Positions 5,914 to 11,637 of a stretch of DNA of 11,637 nucleotides are shown in pieces. This stretch comes from an uncultured Pelagibacteraceae bacterium (GTDB taxonomy: Bacteria > Pseudomonadota > Alphaproteobacteria > Pelagibacterales > Pelagibacteraceae). Position 1 is the first letter of the stretch; each line of letters opens with the position of its first letter. A model generated the notes under the pieces. The model was not told the DNA's origin. It made no database searches and saw only the letters and a program-made list of their open reading frames with translations. Position numbers and translations under genes: made by a program. The stretch is from contig CACLNK010000034.1 in assembly GCA_902608305.1 (NCBI GenBank), positions 1 through 11,637 on the forward strand. Reading direction: 5' to 3'.

Positions 5914-6753
5914 TTAAATATATTTTAGTTCTTTCATTTCCTTTAAAAATTTTTTTTCTATATCAATTTTTATTTTATTATCTAAAAAGTTTTCCCATTT
6001 ATTTTCTTTTCCTAAATTAAAAAATTTATTTTTTTTCTCTTTATTATTATTTTGTTCAATTTCATTAAAATGTCCTATTTCTTCTATTTTTTTTAGGTTT
6101 TCAAATGATGTGGTTTTTATACAGTTTTTAATTTTTTTATCATTTATTTCAATTTTTTTATATTTTTCTAGGAAATTAATTATTTTTGTAATTTCACCTT
6201 CCGTATTAAGAATTAAATTTTCATACTTAACAATTAAGACATTTTTATTATTTTTTGTCCAAGTATTATAATGATCTGACCAGGATCCAATTAATGTAGA
6301 AATACTATTTTTATTGTTTTTATTGAGTGCTACTATCGCTTGTGATGAATTAAACATAAATTTTTTTGCTTCATTATAATTAAAATTAAAATAATTAGTA
6401 ATTGAAGTAATGATATTTCTAGGATCTCTTACAATATAAATTGTTGCTAAAGTATTATCATTATTAGTAAAGTAAAAATTATCTACTTTACAAAGTGCAT
6501 GATGGGTTTTCAAAAATTTTGTCTTATTGTCCAAATTTAATTTATCTTGAGTTACAATCCAATATCTCATCACTTCTTTAATATCGTGATAATTGTTAAC
6601 AAAGCCCTCAAAATATTTTCGAATAGGATATTGATCAATTTTTTTTAAGTGTTGAATATTAAAATTTCCATCCTCAGTATAAAGAAGAGAACTTAATATT
6701 GCTCTTACCCATGTATTGCCACTTTTGGGATAGGATGCAATCCAAATAATCAT
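5914..6753 (-). CDS. PAPS-dependent sulfotransferase domain protein
   Basis: A 279-residue protein of the cytosolic-type sulfotransferase family (Sulfotransfer_1), which moves the sulfuryl group of PAPS to a hydroxyl or amine of an acceptor. Seen: the 5'-phosphosulfate-binding loop SYPKSGNTW (residues 7-15) at the very N-terminus with K10. KTHHAL (82-87) carries the probable catalytic histidine. The 3'-phosphate-binding motif YIVRDPRNIITS (106-117) has R109 and S117. KYENL lies at 176-180, and a C-terminal GKENKWENF segment (248-256) corresponds to the family's GxxGDWKN motif. The acceptor cannot be told from sequence. The gene is visibly more AT-rich than rho or mnmE, with many Lys/Asn/Ile codons. 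It overlaps the upstream glutamine amidotransferase by 4 bp (ATGA), so the two form one leftward operon inserted against the housekeeping direction. Transfer or lineage-specific gain is an inference. Confidence 0.88.
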   Translation of the reverse strand: MIIWIASYPKSGNTWVRAILSSLLYTEDGNFNIQHLKKIDQYPIRKYFEGFVNNYHDIKEVMRYWIVTQDKLNLDNKTKFLKTHHALCKVDNFYFTNNDNTLATIYIVRDPRNIITSITNYFNFNYNEAKKFMFNSSQAIVALNKNNKNSISTLIGSWSDHYNTWTKNNKNVLIVKYENLILNTEGEITKIINFLEKYKKIEINDKKIKNCIKTTSFENLKKIEEIGHFNEIEQNNNKEKKNKFFNLGKENKWENFLDNKIKIDIEKKFLKEMKELKYI

Positions 6754-7472
6754 GAAATTATAGTTTTAAAATTTGAATATAGTATTTTTGAACATTTATT
6801 CATTTGAGACATATTTGATTTTGCTTCTTTATCAAACTTTTCTAAGGCACCATCTCCCAATTGTTCTTCTAAAGCTGATTTGTATTCAGCAACACAACCC
6901 CAATCATTTACTGTAGTATCTTTAACTTCTATATGAAATTGAATTCCATAAGCATGATTTTGGTATTTAAATATTTGATATTTAGTACTTGTAGATGATG
7001 CTAATAAAGTTATGTCTTTGTTGTTTTCAAGATTTACAACTTCATAAGAATGCCATTGAAGAGCTTTGACTTTATCAGGAAAAGTAGAAAAAAGAATATC
7101 ATTATTTTTTTCTTTTAAAAAACTAACATCTAACATGCCAATTTCCGGTTTTTTTGATTTTATAACATTGCCCCCTATTACTTCTCCAAGTAATTGGCAT
7201 CCTAGGCAAAAACCTAAATAAGGTTTTTTTAATTCAACTACAAAATTTCTAATTTTTTTTTTTTCCTCAATCAACCATGGATATTTATCTTCCATCCAAG
7301 TATCCATTGGGCCTCCCATACAAAACATTGCATCAAATTTATTAAGATCATTTGGAATTTTTTCGCCTTCATCAAGCTCTATTGTTGTAAGATTAACATT
7401 ATCCAGCAACATTAAATCTTTAATATAACCAGGATCTTCAATTTTTATATGTTGTAGAACTATTACTTCCAC
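6750..7472 (-). CDS. Class I glutamine amidotransferase (GMP-synthase-type GATase domain), stand-alone
   Basis: A 240-residue triad glutaminase-fold protein related to the amidotransferase domain of GMP synthase but with no synthase domain attached. From the GTG start the oxyanion segment MGGPMDTW is at 52-59. The nucleophile elbow GFCLGCQ (87-93) has C89, QWHSYEV is at 139-145, and GIQFHIEV (176-183) has H180 and E182; the Cys-His-Glu triad is therefore complete. The reaction acceptor is unknown: glutamine or gamma-glutamyl hydrolysis is expected from the family. I prefer the GTG at 7472-7470 over the TTG at 7487-7485. A strong Shine-Dalgarno AGGAG ends 7 nt before the GTG and would otherwise lie inside the coding sequence. 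The 3' end overlaps the sulfotransferase start (ATGA), so the pair is coupled. It is divergent from mnmE. Confidence 0.88.
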   Translation of the reverse strand: MEVIVLQHIKIEDPGYIKDLMLLDNVNLTTIELDEGEKIPNDLNKFDAMFCMGGPMDTWMEDKYPWLIEEKKKIRNFVVELKKPYLGFCLGCQLLGEVIGGNVIKSKKPEIGMLDVSFLKEKNNDILFSTFPDKVKALQWHSYEVVNLENNKDITLLASSTSTKYQIFKYQNHAYGIQFHIEVKDTTVNDWGCVAEYKSALEEQLGDGALEKFDKEAKSNMSQMNKCSKILYSNFKTIIS

Positions 7473-7479
7473 GTAACTT

Positions 7480-7484
7480 CTCCT
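7480..7484 (-). promoter_or_regulatory. Strong ribosome binding site deciding the amidotransferase start
   Basis: The minus strand reads AGGAG followed by 7 nt and then GTG (7472-7470). This is the clearest Shine-Dalgarno sequence in a window where most genes lack one, and it argues for the GTG start and against the in-frame TTG 15 nt upstream. Confidence 0.75.
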
Positions 7485-7493
7485 CAAAAATTT

Positions 7494-7522
7494 TTGCTAA
7501 AGAATTCATAAGACACTATACT
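7494..7522 (+). promoter_or_regulatory. Probable promoter of mnmE giving a leaderless transcript
   Basis: TTGCTA (7494-7499, 4/6 to TTGACA) is followed after exactly 17 nt by TATACT (7517-7522, 5/6 to TATAAT). The ATG of mnmE begins 8 nt after the -10, which is the usual distance to the transcription start. mRNA would then begin at or next to the A of the start codon, and no Shine-Dalgarno sequence is present. The whole gap to the divergent amidotransferase start is only 57 bp. Confidence 0.55.
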
Positions 7523-7529
7523 AAATTTT

Positions 7530-8861
7530 ATGACTATTTATGCATTATCGTCTGGACCAGGTATAGCTGGTGTTGCTGTAATAAGAGTTTCTGGAGAAGA
7601 TACATCAAAAGTAATAAAACTTATTACAGGTAAAGATTTGCCAGTACCAAGGGTTGCCACCCTTCGGAAAATGAACAATATCAATACTAATGATCTAATA
7701 GATGAAGGGTTAATAATATGGTTTCCCGGTCCACAGAGCTACACAGGTGAAGATTTAGCAGAATTTCATGTTCATGGTAGCAGAGCAGTTGTTGCCGCCT
7801 TGCATAATTCAATTTCTAAGATAAAAAATTGTAGATTAGCGGAACCTGGAGAATTTACCAAGCGTGCATTTCAAAATAAAAAAATCAATTTGATGAAAGC
7901 AGAAAGTATTGGTGATCTAATTTCATCAGAAACTGAAATTCAAAGAAAACAAGCAATAAAAATTATGAATGGAAAGTCATCTGACAAATTTAATTCCTGG
8001 AGAGAAAAACTTTTAAAAATTTTATCTCATATTGAAGCCAAAATTGATTTTCCTGATGAAGATTTACCACAGGATATTCTGCTAGAAATTAAAAAAACTT
8101 CTGAAGAAGTTTTAAATGAAATTATAAAAATTTTAGAAGATCAAAAAGTTGGAGAAAGAATTAGAGAAGGATTTAAAATTGCAATAGTAGGACCCACTAA
8201 TGCTGGTAAGTCTAGTTTACTAAATTATTTATCTAAAAGAGATGTTGCTATTGTTTCTGAAACAGCAGGGACAACAAGAGATGTAATTGAAACTTATTTA
8301 GACTTAGATGGATATCCAGTAATATTATCAGATACTGCTGGAATACGAGATTCAAAAAATGAAATTGAAAAAAAAGGAATTAAACTTGCATTAAGTAGAG
8401 CTGAGGAAGCTGATTTACGCTTAGTTGTTATAGAGCCAAAAAACCTTGATTTTACTGGTTTTTTGAAGGATTTATTTGATAAAAATTCAATTTTAGTTAT
8501 TAACAAATCTGATTTATTACAAAAAGGTCTAGATGAACAAATAAAAAAATTAGAACATGTTTTAATATCTATAATTAAAAATTCTAATCTTGATATTTTA
8601 ATTAATAAAATAAAAAACAAATTAAAAAACAAATTTATAAGTAGTGAGGATATTTTAATAACTAGAGAAAGACATAGGGAACATCTTGAACAATGCGTTG
8701 AACATTTAAAAAATTTTAGTGATAAGAAAAAAAATGAGGATTTAGATAAAGGAGCAGAAGATTTAAGGTTAGCTACCCGTCATTTAGGAATGATTGTTGG
8801 AAAAGTCGATGTTGAAGAGATATTAAGCAGTATTTTCAACGATTTTTGTATAGGTAAGTAA
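7530..8861 (+). CDS. mnmE: tRNA uridine-5-carboxymethylaminomethyl modification GTPase MnmE (TrmE)
   Basis: MnmE works with MnmG to install the (carboxymethyl)aminomethyl group at C5 of the wobble uridine U34 in tRNAs reading NNA/NNG codons, using methylene-tetrahydrofolate. The 443-residue product begins MTIYALSSGPG, matching the alphaproteobacterial N-terminus. The N-terminal folate-binding domain includes PGPQSYTGEDLAEFHVHG (66-83), and a helical domain follows. The G domain has G1 GPTNAGKS (221-228), G2 TAGTTRD (245-251), G3 DTAG (268-271) and G4 NKSD (325-328). The protein ends in the invariant FCIGK with C440 essential in the family. No Shine-Dalgarno sequence precedes the ATG, and the promoter spacing suggests a leaderless mRNA. 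It is followed after 66 bp by mnmG, its functional partner. The gene is divergent from the amidotransferase. Confidence 0.97.
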   Translation: MTIYALSSGPGIAGVAVIRVSGEDTSKVIKLITGKDLPVPRVATLRKMNNINTNDLIDEGLIIWFPGPQSYTGEDLAEFHVHGSRAVVAALHNSISKIKNCRLAEPGEFTKRAFQNKKINLMKAESIGDLISSETEIQRKQAIKIMNGKSSDKFNSWREKLLKILSHIEAKIDFPDEDLPQDILLEIKKTSEEVLNEIIKILEDQKVGERIREGFKIAIVGPTNAGKSSLLNYLSKRDVAIVSETAGTTRDVIETYLDLDGYPVILSDTAGIRDSKNEIEKKGIKLALSRAEEADLRLVVIEPKNLDFTGFLKDLFDKNSILVINKSDLLQKGLDEQIKKLEHVLISIIKNSNLDILINKIKNKLKNKFISSEDILITRERHREHLEQCVEHLKNFSDKKKNEDLDKGAEDLRLATRHLGMIVGKVDVEEILSSIFNDFCIGK

Positions 8862-8927
8862 ATAACTGTTTTATACAAATAATTAGTCTAATCTTGTAAA
8901 TATTTATATCAGTTATAAGTTTAAGAG

Positions 8928-10799
8928 ATGAAAAACAATTTATCGTTTGATGTTGTTGTAATTGGCGGAGGACACGCAGGATGTGAAGCAGCTGCTGCAT
9001 CTGCAAGGTTAGGAATTGATACTGCATTATTTACTCACAAGATTGAAACAATTGGTGAGATGTCATGTAACCCAGCCATAGGTGGTTTAGGAAAAGGACA
9101 TTTAGTAAGAGAAATAGATTCTCTAGATGGTGTAATGGGAGATGTTGCAGATAAATCTGGAATACAATTTCGGCTATTAAATAAAAGTAGAGGACCTGCC
9201 GTAAGAGGTCCACGAACTCAATCTGACAGGTCACTTTACCGTAAATATATGCAGGAAAAGCTTCTAAACTACTGTAATTTAACAGTTTTTGCTGACCCTG
9301 TTATTAAATTTTTATTTGATAAAAATGTTGTAAATGGATTTATTACTCATTCAGGAAAAGAAGTCCGTTGTAAAAAATTAATTTTAACAACTGGAACTTT
9401 TTTAAATGGTTTAATCCACGTTGGTGAAAAACAAACTCCTGCTGGACGCATAAATGAAAAACCTTCTACAGGTTTAAGCGAACAGTTAAAAAAAAATTAT
9501 TTTAGAATTGGAAGATTAAAAACTGGAACTCCACCAAGATTAGATTCACGAACAATTAATTTTAATAAATTAGAAGAACAGTTTGCTGATGAAGATCCAT
9601 ATTTTTTTTCTTTCTTAACAAAAAATAATTTAAACAAACAAGTTACATGTCGTATGACTTATACAAACGCTTATGTTCACAAGATCATTTCTAAAAATTT
9701 AAAACGAAGTGCCATGTACTCAGGCAGCATTAAAGGTACTGGTCCGAGATATTGTCCTTCGATTGAGGATAAGATAGTGAAATTTGCAGACAAAGGGAGA
9801 CATCAAATATTTTTAGAGCCGGAAGGTCTAAATGATCACACAATCTATCCAAATGGTATATCAACATCACTACCTGAGGATGTACAGCAAGAAATATGTA
9901 ATAATATCAATGGTTTAGAAAATGTTAAGATTTTACAACATGGATATGCTATTGAATATGATTATATTGACCCAAGAGAGCTATTTTTAACCTTAGAAAC
10001 TAAAAAAATTAACAATCTTTACTTAGCTGGACAAATTAATGGAACTACAGGTTATGAAGAAGCAGCAGCTCAAGGTTTAATAGCTGGTATTAACGCAGCA
10101 TTGTCCGTCAAAGGTTCAGAGCCTTTCATTTTGGATAGATCAGATGCTTACATTGGAGTTATGATTGACGATTTAATTACCAAAGGAGTTGCCGAGCCTT
10201 ATAGAATGTTTACATCAAGGGCTGAATACAGATTGTCTTTAAGAGCAGATAATGCTGATCAAAGATTAACACAAAAAGGAATAGATTTAGGGCTAGTTTC
10301 AGAAGAAAGAAGCAATATATTTAAAAATAAATTATCAAAATTAAGCAAAATTGATCTTAAAATGAATAAATTATCAATAACTCCATCTAAGGTTTCTAAA
10401 TTTGCAATTAAAATTGCTAAAGATGGTGTTTTTAGAACTGCAAATGAAATTTTGACACAAAAAAGTGTAAATATGAGAAAAATAAGAGAAATATGGCCTG
10501 AAATACCTACTTTTGATAAAGAAATAGATGACCAAATTGAAATTAATGCCCATTATAAAGGCTATTTAAAGAAACAAAAGGCAGATATTTTGGCTTTTAA
10601 AAGAGATGAAAACCTTATTATTCCTAATAAAATAAACTATGACAATTTAAGTGGTCTTTCTAATGAGGTAAAAGCAAAATTTAAGCAAATAAAGCCAAGA
10701 ACGATGGGTCAGGCTTTAAGAATTGATGGTATAACGCCAGCTGCAGTATATATTTTGTTGTCACATGTTAAAAGAAAGTCTATTAAGCATATAGCTTAA
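8928..10799 (+). CDS. mnmG: tRNA uridine-5-carboxymethylaminomethyl modification enzyme MnmG (GidA)
   Basis: MnmG is the FAD- and NADH-binding partner of MnmE in wobble-uridine modification; the active complex is an MnmE-MnmG heterotetramer or larger. The 623-residue product has normal length. The N-terminal FAD-binding motif GGGHAG is at residues 13-18 within VVVIGGGHAGCEAAAASARLG. EMSCNPAIGGLGKGHLVREID (44-64) holds the conserved C47. A GRLKTGTPPRLD segment follows around 195, and a second FAD contact, LAGQINGTTGYEEAAAQG, lies around 368-385. The C-terminal helical domain that binds MnmE and tRNA ends near GITPAAVYILLSHVK. The TAA shares one base with the rsmG ATG (TAATG), so rsmG is translationally coupled. 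This mnmE-mnmG-rsmG-parA order is a classic origin-proximal cluster. A clear independent promoter in the 66-bp gap upstream was not found, so it probably shares the mnmE transcript. Confidence 0.98.
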   Translation: MKNNLSFDVVVIGGGHAGCEAAAASARLGIDTALFTHKIETIGEMSCNPAIGGLGKGHLVREIDSLDGVMGDVADKSGIQFRLLNKSRGPAVRGPRTQSDRSLYRKYMQEKLLNYCNLTVFADPVIKFLFDKNVVNGFITHSGKEVRCKKLILTTGTFLNGLIHVGEKQTPAGRINEKPSTGLSEQLKKNYFRIGRLKTGTPPRLDSRTINFNKLEEQFADEDPYFFSFLTKNNLNKQVTCRMTYTNAYVHKIISKNLKRSAMYSGSIKGTGPRYCPSIEDKIVKFADKGRHQIFLEPEGLNDHTIYPNGISTSLPEDVQQEICNNINGLENVKILQHGYAIEYDYIDPRELFLTLETKKINNLYLAGQINGTTGYEEAAAQGLIAGINAALSVKGSEPFILDRSDAYIGVMIDDLITKGVAEPYRMFTSRAEYRLSLRADNADQRLTQKGIDLGLVSEERSNIFKNKLSKLSKIDLKMNKLSITPSKVSKFAIKIAKDGVFRTANEILTQKSVNMRKIREIWPEIPTFDKEIDDQIEINAHYKGYLKKQKADILAFKRDENLIIPNKINYDNLSGLSNEVKAKFKQIKPRTMGQALRIDGITPAAVYILLSHVKRKSIKHIA

Positions 10800-11431
10800 T
10801 GGATGAATATTTTGATAATTTTCCTGTTTTAGATAAATTTAACGTTTCACGTGAAACTTTTTCAGTATTAGATGAGTTTAGAGAGCTTATTATAGAAAAA
10901 AACAAAGAAATTAATCTAATAAGCACAAAAAGTATCATTAATTCAAGAAATAGGCATATTATAGATTGTGTACAAGCCATTGATTTTATTGATATAAATA
11001 GTAAAATATGTACTGATATAGGTTCAGGAGCAGGCCTTCCAGGAATAGTTTTATCGATACTGCTAAGAGATAAAAAAATTGATATGAAAATGAAACTTTA
11101 TGAAAAAAGTTATAATAAGAGCTCATTTCTCAGGTCCGTTTCGGAAAAACTCAAATTAGATACTGAAATATTTGAAGAAGACATATTTAAGAAAAAAAAT
11201 TTAGTTTCAGGAAGTATAGTAACCCGAGCCTTCAAACCACTTCCAGTGATTTTAGGTCTTGTAGAGAAAAATTTTAAAAAATATACAAATTTAATTGTTT
11301 TCATGGGGAAAAATGGAAAACAATTGTTAGAGGAAGCTGTTAAGGACTGGGAATTTGAGTATAAGGAAAAGAAGAGCTTAACTAGTGATGATTCATTTTT
11401 ATTAAATATAAAAAATATAAAAAAAAAATGA
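10799..11431 (+). CDS. rsmG: 16S rRNA (guanine527-N7)-methyltransferase RsmG (GidB)
   Basis: RsmG methylates N7 of G527 in the 530 loop of 16S rRNA using S-adenosylmethionine. The 210-residue product is of normal length. Seen: the N-terminal helical part with NKEINLIS (35-42), the RHIIDC region (52-57), and the SAM-binding motif DIGSGAGLPGI (73-83). The ARAFKPLP-type segment is TRAFKPLP (around 142-149), and VFMGKNGKQL follows near 167-176. In its fifteenth to twentieth codons the gene contains the parS palindrome, which is translated as NVSRET. It overlaps mnmG by one base and parA by four bases (ATGA at 11428-11431), so all three are coupled. A stretch of 10 A, including the A of the parA ATG, ends the gene (IKNIKKK). 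Confidence 0.95.
   Translation: MDEYFDNFPVLDKFNVSRETFSVLDEFRELIIEKNKEINLISTKSIINSRNRHIIDCVQAIDFIDINSKICTDIGSGAGLPGIVLSILLRDKKIDMKMKLYEKSYNKSSFLRSVSEKLKLDTEIFEEDIFKKKNLVSGSIVTRAFKPLPVILGLVEKNFKKYTNLIVFMGKNGKQLLEEAVKDWEFEYKEKKSLTSDDSFLLNIKNIKKK
10844..10857. other. parS: parS centromere-like site (ParB binding) inside rsmG
   Basis: GTTTCACGTGAAAC is a perfect 14-bp palindrome identical to the core of the bacterial parS consensus; the outermost bases of the 16-bp form differ. It lies 571 bp before the parA start and about 8.7 kb from the ppsR-hemE gap. ParB dimers load here, and ParA moves the complex poleward. It is read through in frame as VSRET and a partial codon. Confidence 0.92.
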
Positions 11432-11637
11432 GTAAGACACAAATTATATCGGTCATTAATCAAAAGGGCGGAGTTGGTAAAACCACAACTGTTATAAACT
11501 TGGCTGCAGGTTTAGCTTTACAAAACAAAAAAATTTTAGTGGTTGATTTAGACCCACAAGGAAATGCAACAACAGGATTAGGTATATCTAACTCTGATAA
11601 TTCAGATGATACAATTTATGGTGTTCTTAATGGCACA
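11428..11637 (+). CDS. parA: Chromosome partitioning ATPase ParA, N-terminal 70 residues, cut by window edge
   Basis: ParA is a Walker-type ATPase that binds the nucleoid non-specifically and, with ParB bound to parS, segregates the replicated origin regions. The visible frame starts MSKTQIISVINQKGG. The deviant Walker A motif KGGVGKTT is at residues 13-20 with the signature lysine K13 and P-loop lysine K18. DLDPQGN at 40-46 is the switch I/Walker A' region. NATTGLG (46-52) is typical of chromosomal ParA/Soj rather than MinD. The rest, and any parB downstream, lie outside the window. The ATG overlaps the rsmG stop (ATGA) and is preceded by a poly-A run instead of a Shine-Dalgarno sequence, so coupling to rsmG is likely. 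The parS site in rsmG and the origin candidate upstream support a role in chromosome rather than plasmid segregation. Confidence 0.96.
   Translation, partial: MSKTQIISVINQKGGVGKTTTVINLAAGLALQNKKILVVDLDPQGNATTGLGISNSDNSDDTIYGVLNGT

Noticed and set aside
5914..7487. Sulfotransferase-amidotransferase pair as a mobile element
   Set aside because: No transposase, integrase, terminal inverted repeat, target duplication or tRNA attachment site was seen at the borders.
8294..8632. Open frame of 112 codons antisense to mnmE
   Set aside because: It is a shadow of the MnmE G domain, with no recognisable domain and no ribosome site.
8836..9234. Two short antisense frames over the mnmE-mnmG gap and the mnmG 5' end
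   Set aside because: They are Leu/His-rich translations of the reverse of the FAD-binding region. No motif, and the sense gene is certain.
11110..11463. Open frame of 117 codons antisense to rsmG and parA
   Set aside because: It covers conserved sense genes on the other strand and is low-complexity Phe/Lys/Asn-rich, typical of a reverse reading of AT-rich coding DNA.

Overview
The window is a piece of an alphaproteobacterial chromosome, most likely from the marine SAR11 clade (Pelagibacterales) or a close AT-rich relative. The basis is the strong AT bias, Lys/Asn/Ile-rich proteins, very short or absent intergenic gaps, and a gene order typical of alphaproteobacterial replication-origin regions. 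It holds 13 protein genes, the first and last cut by the window edges. I see no rRNA, tRNA, insertion sequence, CRISPR array or phage gene.

Layout. (1) Positions 1-1817, leftward: ppsR-maf-aroE (partial), an overlapping operon. (2) Positions 1818-2105: the only long non-coding gap (288 bp), very AT-rich, with several DnaA-box-like sites. It lies between the ppsR gene (the family of Rickettsia RP001) and hemE, exactly where the Caulobacter crescentus origin (Cori) sits, and is probably oriC. (3) Positions 2106-4580, rightward: hemE-hemH-hemJ, three late steps of heme synthesis. (4) Positions 4642-5913: rho, with its own probable promoter. (5) Positions 5914-7472, leftward: a sulfotransferase and a class I glutamine amidotransferase, overlapping by 4 bp. 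This accessory-looking pair interrupts an otherwise conserved housekeeping block. (6) Positions 7530-11637, rightward: mnmE, mnmG, rsmG and parA (partial). mnmE and mnmG form the tRNA wobble-uridine modification enzyme, RsmG methylates 16S rRNA, and ParA belongs to the chromosome segregation system. A 14-bp parS palindrome lies inside the 5' end of rsmG.

Taken together, the origin candidate, the centromere-like parS about 8.7 kb away and parA at the right edge mark this as the replication-initiation and segregation locus of the chromosome. The other genes are mostly origin-linked housekeeping genes for heme synthesis, transcription termination, tRNA/rRNA modification and the shikimate pathway. 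I did not find a convincing new multi-gene system. The best leads are the oriC candidate and its repeated motif, the coding-embedded parS, the apparently leaderless mnmE promoter, the inserted amidotransferase-sulfotransferase pair, a C-terminal cysteine cluster in HemH, and a 14-base A tract in ppsR.
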